Shown: positions 1 to 5,482 of the stretch, one piece after another
How the letters are laid out: every line of letters begins with the position of its first letter
Numbering within the stretch: the first letter of the stretch is position 1
Assembly: GCA_910586555.1 (NCBI GenBank)
Contig: CAJUJY010000102.1
Location: forward strand, 1 to 6,741
DNA length: 6,741 nt
Reading direction: 5' to 3'
From: an uncultured Lachnospiraceae bacterium
GTDB taxonomy: Bacteria > Bacillota > Clostridia > Lachnospirales > Lachnospiraceae
The notes under the pieces: model-generated
What the model was told of the DNA's origin: nothing
What the model saw: the letters and a program-made list of their open reading frames with translations, nothing else
The model's database searches: none
Position numbers and translations under genes: made by a program

Positions 1-91
1 AGCAAATTTGTTAACTAATTTCTGGGCATCATCAACTGTGCCATAAAATATACTTATGTCTTTTATGTAGTTATTGTGTCCAATAATATAT
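1..91 (-). pseudogene. 3' part of type-50-like toxin tip, cut by the IS
   Basis: On the minus strand one frame is open from the IS junction to the window edge. It includes IIGHNNYIKD and, further on, VDDAQKLVNKFA. The GHNNY motif followed by a D-A-Q-x-L-V-N-K-F-A stretch is what I recall from the polymorphic toxin type 50 domain (Ntox50, a predicted RNase), which also occurs at the C-terminus of phage head-morphogenesis-type proteins. Removing the IS and one copy of the 8-bp duplication joins this frame exactly to the one at 1599-1741, giving K-Y-I-I-G-H-N-N-Y across the junction. The domain therefore existed before insertion. Its 3' end, and any cognate immunity gene, lie left of the window. 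The family name is from memory; the reconstruction is read directly. Confidence 0.7.
84..91. repeat. Target-site duplication, left copy
   Basis: TAATATAT directly abuts the left inverted repeat. It is identical to 1599-1606 beyond the right inverted repeat. It is an 8-bp duplication generated when the IS inserted into the toxin tip. Confidence 0.85.
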
Positions 92-133
92 CTTCAATTA
101 GTCTTTTGAAAATATTACAAAAAATCTGCTATA
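92..133. repeat. IS left terminal inverted repeat
   Basis: This 42-bp repeat pairs with 1557-1598. It begins CTTCAATTAGTCTTTTG, has a 7-bp variable stretch (109-115), then TACAAAAAATCTG. It overlaps the last codons of the transposase, whose stop is at 129-131. Mismatches fall at 109, 111, 114, 115 and 129. Confidence 0.9.
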
Positions 134-1511
134 CTTTAGCAAGAACCGGATCAAGAAGTTGTCTTACTTCTAAAGTGCATTCTGCATAGATTTTTAAAAA
201 TTCAAGGAATGGGAAAATACCAAAATACTGCCCTGTATATACAACTACCTCTTTCAGTTTTATTTCTTTGTAGTTTTTGGCAGCAACAGGCAGTGACCTG
301 CCTGTGTAAGCCTGCCCTTCTTCAAGGTTTTTGTATATCTTGAAGAAAAGGTAGCCAGTGAGGGTCATTACAATATGGAAAGTAATATAATTATATTTTG
401 TACTTTTGAAACCACTTAATTTCCAGAAATCTTTCATCTGGCGGAAGTCTTCTTCTATTTCTGGACGCAGTTCATATGTCTGGACAATCTGGCGTGCAGT
501 TTTTGTGGTATCAGTGGTCATAAAAACAAAAAATTTGCCTGTTTTTTTGTCATGTACAACACATGCATTAACCGGGACATCTGTTTCAGGTGTATCACTT
601 GCCCATAGTGCCCCAAGGGATTTTACAAGCTGTATTTCCTGGTCTTTTCTTTTTTTATTTGGGTGTTTCTGCCATTTACCACTGGAAACAGCCAGTGATA
701 CTGCGTCTTTAAATATGTCCATGTTTTCCCTTGCAGGGATATATGTGTCAACTTTACGTTCTGTTTTAAGGTAATTTGTCATTTCACGTGACAGGAACCC
801 CCTGTCATTTATTAATATGTCATTTTCATGGAAACATGGAGTGTTTTTTAACATTTCCCTGCATAATTCCATATCATGGGTTTTTAAAGTACCAAAGACA
901 ATTTCTTCTGCTACGCCTGAATCATCCATGACGCCACGCAGTACACCAAGCTTATATCCACGCATGGTTTCACCGTCTATGGTTACAACAGAGGAATTTT
1001 CATAATTTGTGTTGCTAAGGTTAACAGGGATTTTAGTACAGTCCAGTATATGTATGCATGGCTGTACACCAAGGTTTTCTAATACATAATCCTGCACATA
1101 ATGGTTATAGAAAGAAACAAGCTCCCCACTGTTGTACTTTTTCACAAGTTTGCGCATTACACTCTCTGAAAAAAGCCCCTCATTTATATTCCGTCCATAA
1201 TCCCATGCATTCCAGCCAAGTTCTGCAAGCAGTCCTGTATCTGTAACTGCAAAAGGGATATCTGTAAGGCTTGTTTTCTGTTTGAGTTTTGCAGTAATTG
1301 CAAGTGTCAGCAGTATATCTGAAGGAATATGCAGGTTGTCACTGCGTTTATCCTTAAACGCTTCATTCAGAGGTTCAAGAAAACCATGATGTTTCATGGC
1401 AAGCACAATAGAATCAGCAAGGGCTGGCATTGCCAGTCCTGCAGTGTCTATTTTTCCTGAATTTATTGATTCAAGGACTTTTTCCTTATCTTTTTGGCTA
1501 ATCTGTACCAT
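129..1511 (-). CDS. IS4-family DDE transposase
   Basis: A 460-residue transposase that would cut and rejoin the IS ends through a two-metal RNase H-like active site. The visible triad is D157 (in HILDCTKIP), D236 (in DILINDRGF) and E353. E353 lies in the exact IS4 signature Y-(2)-R-(3)-E-(6)-K, seen as Y346, R349, E353 and K360. The stretch between D236 and E353 holds the usual insertion, ending in the beta-strand-rich region near KFFVFMTTDTT. The start is ATG at 1511, preceded by AGGAAG six or seven bases upstream and by a promoter in the right inverted repeat. The stop at 129-131 lies within the left inverted repeat. The frame is intact with the full catalytic set, so the element may still be active. 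Exact IS name and subgroup are not assignable by eye. Confidence 0.93.
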   Translation of the reverse strand: MVQISQKDKEKVLESINSGKIDTAGLAMPALADSIVLAMKHHGFLEPLNEAFKDKRSDNLHIPSDILLTLAITAKLKQKTSLTDIPFAVTDTGLLAELGWNAWDYGRNINEGLFSESVMRKLVKKYNSGELVSFYNHYVQDYVLENLGVQPCIHILDCTKIPVNLSNTNYENSSVVTIDGETMRGYKLGVLRGVMDDSGVAEEIVFGTLKTHDMELCREMLKNTPCFHENDILINDRGFLSREMTNYLKTERKVDTYIPARENMDIFKDAVSLAVSSGKWQKHPNKKRKDQEIQLVKSLGALWASDTPETDVPVNACVVHDKKTGKFFVFMTTDTTKTARQIVQTYELRPEIEEDFRQMKDFWKLSGFKSTKYNYITFHIVMTLTGYLFFKIYKNLEEGQAYTGRSLPVAAKNYKEIKLKEVVVYTGQYFGIFPFLEFLKIYAECTLEVRQLLDPVLAKV

Positions 1512-1554
1512 TGTTTCTTCCTGCCTTTATATATAAAATAATTGTTCCCCATAT

Positions 1555-1583
1555 ATTATAACAGATTTTTTGTATCATGTCCA
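1555..1583 (-). promoter_or_regulatory. Transposase promoter inside the right IR
   Basis: On the minus strand there is a -35 box TGGACA (1578-1583, five of six consensus bases), a 17-bp spacer, and a perfect -10 box TATAAT (1555-1560). Transcription would start near 1547, about 35 bp before the transposase ATG at 1511. The left inverted repeat lacks this -35 box, so only this end should fire inward. Confidence 0.7.
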
Positions 1584-1598
1584 AAAGACTAATTGAAG
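1557..1598. repeat. IS right terminal inverted repeat, carries the promoter
   Basis: This 42-bp repeat pairs with 92-133. Read on the minus strand it begins with the same 17 bases and has the same TACAAAAAATCTG block. The differences from the left end lie mostly in the stretch that here forms the -35 box of the transposase promoter. Confidence 0.9.
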
Positions 1599-1606
1599 TA
1601 ATATAT
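1599..1606. repeat. Target-site duplication, right copy
   Basis: TAATATAT directly follows the right inverted repeat and equals 84-91. Collapsing the two copies restores the interrupted toxin reading frame on the minus strand. Confidence 0.85.
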
Positions 1607-1741
1607 TTCTATTGTTTTCTTTCATGAATAGTTTTAATATAACCATTAATTGTATTATTACAACTATATACACCATTATGTATATAAACCCTTACCTTGT
1701 CAGCAAAGTATAATACACAGTCTTTTATATCTAGGATACAA
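1599..1741 (-). pseudogene. Hint tail plus 5' part of type-50-like toxin tip
   Basis: The minus-strand frame reads DIKDCVLYFADKVRVYIHN, matching the end of the HINT domain at about 2841-2906 (AVKDWVSYFVGQVRVYVHN). Only the last 25-30 Hint residues remain; homology fades upstream of about 1741. After His-Asn (1675-1680) comes a low-complexity linker, then HERKQ, an in-frame TAG (1609-1611), K-Y-I, and the IS. The tip continues at 1-83 across the insertion. The TAG probably replaced a CAG or similar codon, since the frame resumes cleanly behind it. The fragment has no start codon, ribosome binding site or N-terminal part. It was a silent tip or had decayed, and the relative order of the nonsense change and the IS insertion cannot be read from the sequence. 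Confidence 0.75.
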
Positions 1742-1824
1742 ATAATTTTATAGTAAATTTAGTTTGTGGCATTGTTAAGTATTCTTTTACACCAAAGAAA
1801 GCATATAAAGCTTTGGAATATTTT

Positions 1825-1863
1825 TTATTAACCAGTACATTTATTTTGTTAACTGGTTAATAA
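1825..1863. repeat. Perfect 12-bp inverted repeat
   Basis: The arms are TTATTAACCAGT (1825-1836) and ACTGGTTAATAA (1852-1863), with a 15-bp loop. On the plus strand no T-run follows. On the minus strand the hairpin is followed by AAAAAATATTCC, not a T-run, so it does not look like a classical terminator. It could be an mRNA 3'-end stabiliser or an operator-type site; the function is unknown. Confidence 0.6.
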
Positions 1864-1912
1864 AGTTATCTCTTGCATATCATTTATTACATGGACAGGC
1901 AGGAGATAACTT
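1863..1912. repeat. 14-bp inverted repeat next to the 12-bp one
   Basis: The arms are AAGTTATCTCTTGC (1863-1876) and GCAGGAGATAACTT (1899-1912), pairing at 13 of 14 positions around a 22-bp loop. It directly abuts the previous hairpin, sharing base 1863. Together they form a tandem stem-loop structure in the spacer. Confidence 0.6.
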
Positions 1913-1938
1913 CTTTTGTGAAAGGAATCCAGGGTACT
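1894..1938. repeat. Dispersed intergenic repeat R, copy 1
   Basis: The stretch runs GACAGGCAG, an AT-rich core, then CTTTTGTGAAAG, ATCCAGG and GTACT. It aligns with 6078-6119 (GACAGGCAG, TTTTTTGTAAAAG, GTCCAGG, TACT) with about three bases of gaps. Both copies lie between the stop of an immunity-type gene and a Hint tail fragment, so the repeat may mark cassette junctions. Confidence 0.5.
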
Positions 1939-2008
1939 TGGAGTCATAAGGATAACAATAATTTAACTAGTATAGTTACCAGCACTATTTACATCCATTA
2001 TATCTTGT

Positions 2009-2470
2009 TTATATAAAATCAGGTTTTCTATAAATAACAATTTCATTAATAAGATTTTCATCGGTAATAATCTCTAAATCTGATAGTATATTATTTGTTA
2101 ATCCAAATATAATATACAGGTCTGGGGAAATAATATAGTTATACCTGAGATTATTTTCATATATACTGTCAATAAAATCTGCATTTCCATAAAAATGCTT
2201 GATTATATCAAGATTATCACCAAATCTTATATCCATCTTCATAATATTTAATATGGAGTTAGAAATATTAATTAATTCGGTACTGGTTATTTCATCAAAT
2301 GCAATAGCTATTGTATCATTTAAATTTTCATTTTTGCGGAAAAATATAATTTGCCATCCTAATAATTCAGCAATACCATTTGTTCCTGCATATTCAAATT
2401 CACGTTCTTCAATTTCATAATTTTTCAAAATATTTTTTAATTTTAAATTGTTAATTTTCAAATTTTTCAC
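2009..2470 (-). CDS. Putative immunity protein for the 2481 toxin tip
   Basis: A 153-residue acidic, Ile/Asn-rich soluble protein with no signal peptide or membrane segment. I do not recognise the family. The immunity role is inferred from position: it starts 10 bp behind the toxin-tip stop on the same strand, the standard toxin-immunity arrangement. If so, it would bind and neutralise that tip in the cytoplasm. The GTG at 2470 is only one base from the AGGAG at 2472-2476, too close to use efficiently. The TTG three codons later (2459-2461), ten bases from the site, is a credible alternative start and would give 150 residues. Visible features are an LLGWQIIFF segment near residue 40 and alternating hydrophobic strands near the C-terminus. 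The frame is intact, unlike its toxin partner. Confidence 0.65.
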   Translation of the reverse strand: MKNLKINNLKLKNILKNYEIEEREFEYAGTNGIAELLGWQIIFFRKNENLNDTIAIAFDEITSTELINISNSILNIMKMDIRFGDNLDIIKHFYGNADFIDSIYENNLRYNYIISPDLYIIFGLTNNILSDLEIITDENLINEIVIYRKPDFI

Positions 2471-2471
2471 G

Positions 2472-2476
2472 CTCCT
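2472..2476 (-). promoter_or_regulatory. Ribosome binding site that questions the GTG start
   Basis: AGGAG on the minus strand lies four bases behind the toxin stop (2481-2483). Its distance to the GTG at 2468-2470 is one base, and to the TTG at 2459-2461 ten bases. Its proximity to the toxin stop suggests translational coupling of toxin and immunity. Confidence 0.55.
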
Positions 2477-2480
2477 AAAT

Positions 2481-3311
2481 TTATTTTTTTACTCTTCCTG
2501 AACCAATAATATCACTGGGATTGACATTATCTTGGATTTTCCAATCAGTTAGACCTCCTTTGGTACGTCCTTTAAAAAATTTATTTTTATTGCTTACATC
2601 AATGTCTACATAATAATCTGCTCCCAATGCACCTGTCTTTTGTTTTATCATATCTGGATTAATAGGTTTGGTTGTAATAGATGTGGCACTAATTCCTCTT
2701 CTTGGGTCATTTGGATCAAAAATAAACCCATTCTTCTTAAATTCCTTATACTCTTGTTTTGACATAAATCTACGGACTGTTTTGGGATTATTTGGAGTTC
2801 CATGGTTTAAAATTAAATTATTAGGATTATATTTTTTTCTATTATGTACATAAACCCTTACCTGCCCCACAAAGTATGACACCCAGTCTTTTACAGCCAG
2901 GTTATAAACAGTAACTGGCTCTTCATGTCTTTCTTTTACAATCTTTGTGATACATGCTGTGCCCTCCATTGTTTCCAGGGTATCACCTTCACGCAGGTTA
3001 ATAGCTGTTACCCATCCCTGTCCCTGTACATATACTGGGTGGTATGCGGTTGTTTTTATTTCCTCCTTTCCATCAAGCCATACATGGTAAATTGTATGTA
3101 CTGTCCTTATAAATACATCTTCAACCTCTTTAAAACCAGTCCTGCCAGTTTTTTCATCCCTGGAAAGTATTTCGTCACCTTTCTGTATTTCTTTAATAGC
3201 TGTATACCCATGCTTTGTGGGGACAAGGGTATCCCCTGTAAAGCACCTGCCCTTTTTTATGCATCCATGTTTTAATAAATTTTTTATACGGTCAAACAGC
3301 TTTTCAAAACC
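2481..3311 (-). pseudogene. HINT autoprocessing domain plus C-terminal toxin tip
   Basis: The frame is open from the TAA at 3312-3314 to the stop at 2481 but has no start codon until a Met deep inside the Hint domain, so it is the 3' part of a broken gene. The Hint domain (intein/hedgehog fold, self-cleaving, about 135 residues) starts at Cys1 in CFTGDTLV (codon 3243-3245). It has TTAYHPVYV as the T-x-x-H block and ends VRVYVHN (His-Asn at 2841-2846). It would cut behind Asn to free the tip. The 119-residue tip starts RKKYNPN and contains RRFMSKQEYKEFKKNG, GISATS, GADYYVDIDV and DWKI. This loosely recalls ADP-ribosyltransferase-like (TreTu-type) toxins, but I cannot confirm the family. The Hint part is visibly richer in GC than the tip and the immunity gene behind it. 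Confidence 0.8.
2817..3013 (-). repeat. Hint-tail repeat, best-preserved copy
   Basis: About 195 bp covering the C-terminal third of the HINT domain and the first tip residues. It aligns base by base with 5835-6027 (roughly 85% by eye) and, over its last 70 bp, with 1675-1741. Shared DNA of this kind upstream of different tips is what recombinational tip exchange would need. Confidence 0.75.
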
Positions 3312-3689
3312 TTATGACAGTTTGTTTAACCTCTTTGCACCAGTCTTCATCTTACCCCGCAGGCTGCTTAGTATTTTTTCCACACCCTCGTATTTTTTAA
3401 GTGCATTCATTACTTTAATGCCTGTTTTGCTTGTTTTAAAAGCATTATAAGACTTCCTTGCCAGTGATGCAAGGTCACCAATCCCAGGTATTGCTGCAAT
3501 GCCACACATAATAGCATTCCCTGCATCACCTTCATGTATATACAGTGCTGTGTTGGCAATATCTGCCACTGCACCAACAACTGGTATAAACCCAGCTACA
3601 TCTAGCACTGCATGTACAGCTTCAGAGTGTTTTTCTATAAATGATGATACCCCGCTTAAGAATCCTATGTTGATTGTTTCATTATATAT
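3312..3689 (-). pseudogene. Pretoxin hydrophobic segment, headless, ends in in-frame TAA
   Basis: This is the upstream part of the HINT-toxin gene in the same frame. The frame opens behind a stop at 3690-3692. It reads GFLSGVSSFIEKHSEAVHA, then the hydrophobic Gly/Ala-rich DVAGFIPVVGAVADIANTALY and CGIAAIPGIGDLASLARK, then a basic helix. Such paired G-x-G-A-x-A-D hydrophobic hairpins immediately before a HINT domain are typical of pretoxin regions, thought to help translocation. The frame ends KRLNKLS-TAA (3312-3314) and continues directly as GFEKLFDRIKNLL into the Hint domain, so one nonsense change separates the two halves. The only start available is an unconvincing GTG at 3606-3608, inside the conserved segment and without a ribosome binding site. 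The N-terminal delivery part is absent. Confidence 0.75.
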
Positions 3690-3983
3690 TTAAACCATAA
3701 TGGTAAAAAAGTAGATTAGTATGTGATAAAAAAGGATTAGGTATTTTTTATAAATAATTGTACAGAGTTGTGAGTATGAAAAAAGCTAGTAGATTTTTAT
3801 ATCTGCTAGCTCAAAAATATTAACTATAATGATAAATTGTAGATAATATTATGTTCTGTCTGTCAGACCATCAATTTTCTATTGGTTAAGATAAACCTTG
3901 GTTTTAAATGTCTTATGTGGTATCTTTTATTACCAAAAGGTTTTAAAGTGGTGATTGGGTATATAATTATAAAAAATTACTAG
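3690..3983. other. Gene-free stretch upstream of the pretoxin fragment
   Basis: No start, ribosome binding site or long frame is visible on either strand. It contains the terminator at 3779-3811. On the minus strand a run of about 35 codons (roughly 3857-3960) is open, but it has no start and no recognisable motif. Homology to the toxin module ends abruptly at about 3690, which marks the edge of the displaced cassette. Confidence 0.5.
3779..3811 (-). terminator. Rho-independent terminator, minus strand
   Basis: Read on the minus strand, AGCTAGCAGAT and ATCTACTAGCT form an 11-bp stem (one G-U pair) around a 6-base loop (3795-3800). Six U residues follow (3779-3784). It would end minus-strand transcripts coming from the immunity gene at 4226. 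That puts the pretoxin fragment in a separate, apparently promoterless unit. Confidence 0.7.
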
Positions 3984-4150
3984 GGGGTGTTTGAAAAATA
4001 AAAAGTGCACAAAAATATTGTAAATAATTTCCTATTTAAATTAATAATAAGGGTAATTTTTCTGTTATAACGCAAAAAAGTATCATTTTTTATACCTTAA
4101 TTGATATTTTTCAGCATATTGATGGAAAACAGGTATTTTTCAAACACGTC
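3984..4150. mobile_element. MITE-like element, 167 bp, CTAG duplication
   Basis: Inverted ends GGGGTGTTTGAAAAATA (3984-4000) and its partner (4134-4150) match at 15 of 17 positions. Both ends are flanked directly by CTAG (3980-3983 and 4151-4154). The inside is AT-rich and non-coding. Short length, terminal inverted repeats, no transposase and a 4-bp CTAG duplication fit a non-autonomous element mobilised by a transposase with a YTAR-like target, as known for IS5. CTAG is itself a palindrome, so it could instead be part of a 21-bp inverted repeat. No second copy is in the window. Confidence 0.65.
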
Positions 4151-4225
4151 CTAGTTCCAGCCTTTGCATAAAATAGTTTTTGAACATAATTTATATTTTC
4201 GTATATTGTATTTTTAGTTTGTACA

Positions 4226-4606
4226 TTATTGGGATATGCCATTTTTATCTTTATATATCTCCAGCCATTTAAGTATTTCTTCTTGATTTTTTAAGTAATC
4301 CTGGCAATACTTTTTACATATAAGATTTAAGTAATACAATAATTCTTTTGGCGTTATAATTATTTCTTCTCCACTATGTAAACCAAATTCAGCTCCTTCA
4401 TAGAATTCTGTATTGGCTTTATCATAATCATCCAAATCATCCCAAAATGCACATGCACCATAATTTTCTCCAAATCCAATATTATTACATACTCCTAAGA
4501 TTACTTTTTCAAATCTTTCATCATTCACCATATTAAATACTGCTTTTACTGGATAATGACTTTGGTCTAATAATTCATTATCTTCAATTCTAAATTTTCT
4601 GCTCAA
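4226..4606 (-). CDS. CdiI-like immunity protein for RNase toxin tip
   Basis: A 126-residue very acidic cytoplasmic protein. The pattern YPVKAVFNMVNDERFEKVILG, then NIGFGENYGACAFWDDLDD, EGAEFGLHSGEEIIITPKEL and a C-terminal helix with KKYCQDYL matches what I recall of the CdiI family of ribonuclease-toxin immunity proteins. The acidic surface suits binding a basic RNase. The start is TTG at 4604-4606. It is well supported by a strong AAGGAGG (4613-4619) six bases upstream, and no ATG competes. The ribosome binding site overlaps the toxin stop codon, so the two genes are translationally coupled. The frame is intact although its toxin partner has lost its N-terminus. Confidence 0.7.
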   Translation of the reverse strand: MSRKFRIEDNELLDQSHYPVKAVFNMVNDERFEKVILGVCNNIGFGENYGACAFWDDLDDYDKANTEFYEGAEFGLHSGEEIIITPKELLYYLNLICKKYCQDYLKNQEEILKWLEIYKDKNGISQ

Positions 4607-4612
4607 TTTTAT

Positions 4613-4619
4613 CCTCCTT
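4613..4619 (-). promoter_or_regulatory. Ribosome binding site fixing a TTG start
   Basis: A full AAGGAGG on the minus strand lies six bases before the TTG at 4604-4606. Its first base is the last base of the toxin stop codon (4619-4621). It decides the unusual TTG start and implies coupling. Confidence 0.75.
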
Positions 4620-4951
4620 TATTCTGGATACATGGATGAAATTATTCCATTTTCATAATAACCTCTCCATGATTCCCCCTGGTTATCTACTCCAACCCAC
4701 TCCCGTGGTAAAATGCCATCTTTATAATTTTTTGATGCATTATTAGCGGCTTCTAATCCTCTTTCCAAATATTCATCTGTACTTATAATATTAGGGTCAT
4801 AGACAGTTTTTACTTTAGGACGCCCAGTTTGATATTCTCTGGGAATGGGTGTTCCCGTTTTATCAAGCTTTGGCATTTGATATTCTATTGTTTCAACACC
4901 CTTTATATTTTTATTTGGAGTAGTACTTACAATTTTAACATTGTTTTGCAA
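4619..4951 (-). pseudogene. Orphan toxin tip, CDI RNase-like, headless
   Basis: A C-terminal toxin tip without pretoxin or Hint sequence. Motifs in order are GVETIEYQMPKLDKTGTPIP, KVKTVYDPNIIS, YLERGLEAANNA, LPREWVGVD and WRGYYENGIISSMYPE. The KTVYDP-x-x-IS block followed by a terminal GY-x-x-x-G-x-I-x-S-x-YP resembles the C-termini of CdiA/EndoU-type RNase toxins. The cognate CdiI-like gene behind it supports that, but the exact family is from memory. The frame is open back to the stop at 5015-5017 and simply runs out of homology. TTG at 4949-4951 is the nearest start but has no ribosome binding site, so independent expression is doubtful. It is better read as a silent cassette fragment than a working gene. 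An N-terminal catalytic half may be missing. Confidence 0.6.
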
Positions 4952-5014
4952 AAAGATATTTTTATTATTTAACTTAAAATGGGTATTTTTTGAAGAAAGC
5001 TGTAAACTAATATA

Positions 5015-5467
5015 TTACATAATTCCATTTGCTATTTTAAAATCATCAATCCATTGTTTAGCTTTTCCACAACCACATAAACTCATTTCATGGTTATAAC
5101 AAATAATATATGTTCTATTGTAATCTGTAACATATATTTCACAATTATATGTTTCTCCAATAATATCACATAAGTCTTTGTTGTTTTTAAATACATATGC
5201 ATTTTTACATTCAATCTGGTTGAAAAATAAATAACATTCTTCTGTTGGCAATATACCAGCTATATGTTGCCAGGCAAATTCCCCATAAATGCTAGAGTTT
5301 ATTATAAATTGTTCCCATATAAAGTTACTTGTATCATTAATAGTAATTCCTAAATTATTTAATATATTTTTTTTAATGAGATTAAATTTTTCTTTTTCAA
5401 TTTGGTTAAAACTTACCATAACTTCTTTTTTTGCTGCTTCCAGTTCCATTGGTATTGTTAATATCAT
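5015..5467 (-). CDS. Putative immunity protein for the decayed 5483 toxin
   Basis: A 150-residue soluble acidic protein without signal peptide or membrane helix. It has a FIWEQF segment, WQHIAGILPTEECYLFFNQIE, ETYNCEIYVTDYNRTYIICYN and a Cys-rich end, HEMSLCGCGKAKQWIDDF. The YLFF ... YVTDYNRTYIICYNH ... GKAKQWI layout recalls small immunity-type proteins of the DUF6756 kind, a weak assignment from memory. The start is ATG at 5465-5467 with AGAGG five bases upstream (5473-5477). It begins 15 bp behind the end of the frameshifted toxin tip at 5483, the usual toxin-then-immunity order. The frame is fully intact while the toxin before it carries several frameshifts, which suggests continuing selection for immunity. 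Its stop is followed in frame by the next orphan tip. Confidence 0.65.
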   Translation of the reverse strand: MILTIPMELEAAKKEVMVSFNQIEKEKFNLIKKNILNNLGITINDTSNFIWEQFIINSSIYGEFAWQHIAGILPTEECYLFFNQIECKNAYVFKNNKDLCDIIGETYNCEIYVTDYNRTYIICYNHEMSLCGCGKAKQWIDDFKIANGIM

Positions 5468-5482
5468 TTTTTCCTCTTGTCA

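Larger units (their letters stand above)
92..1598 (-). mobile_element. Complete IS4-family insertion sequence (1507 bp)
   Basis: The element has 42-bp terminal inverted repeats at 92-133 and 1557-1598 (37 of 42 positions identical by hand alignment). A single transposase fills the interior. An exact 8-bp direct repeat, TAATATAT, sits immediately outside both ends (84-91 and 1599-1606). Family assignment rests on the transposase YREK signature. The target is AT-rich, but an exact 8-bp match next to both repeat ends, plus restoration of a toxin reading frame when the element is removed, makes the boundaries secure. No passenger genes are present. I cannot name the IS or its subgroup without a database comparison. 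Confidence 0.92.
1742..2008. other. Gene-free spacer with two hairpins and a dispersed repeat
   Basis: No reading frame with a start and ribosome binding site was found on either strand. The stretch lies downstream of the immunity gene that stops at 2009 and upstream of the third Hint tail. It contains two adjacent inverted repeats (1825-1863 and 1863-1912) and one copy of a repeat also found near 6078. No T-run terminator was recognised directly behind the immunity stop. Confidence 0.6.

Noticed and set aside
406..774. 122-codon plus-strand frame (and others at 817-1005, 1058-1246)
   Set aside because: They lie antisense inside the intact transposase, have no ribosome binding sites and encode nothing recognisable. 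They are shadows of the transposase codons.
2481..2969. A 162-residue protein starting at the Met inside the Hint domain
   Set aside because: That Met lies in the middle of the conserved Hint fold, and the frame continues upstream through the catalytic Cys to 3311. It is not a real start.
2925..3275. 116-codon plus-strand frame opposite the HINT domain
   Set aside because: The minus strand shows a clear Hint domain with catalytic motifs over the same bases. The plus-strand product is Cys/Phe/Tyr-rich antisense translation with no start signal.
3857..3960. Open minus-strand run of about 35 codons
   Set aside because: It has no start codon, ribosome binding site or motif, and ends in a stop. 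It is within what chance allows.
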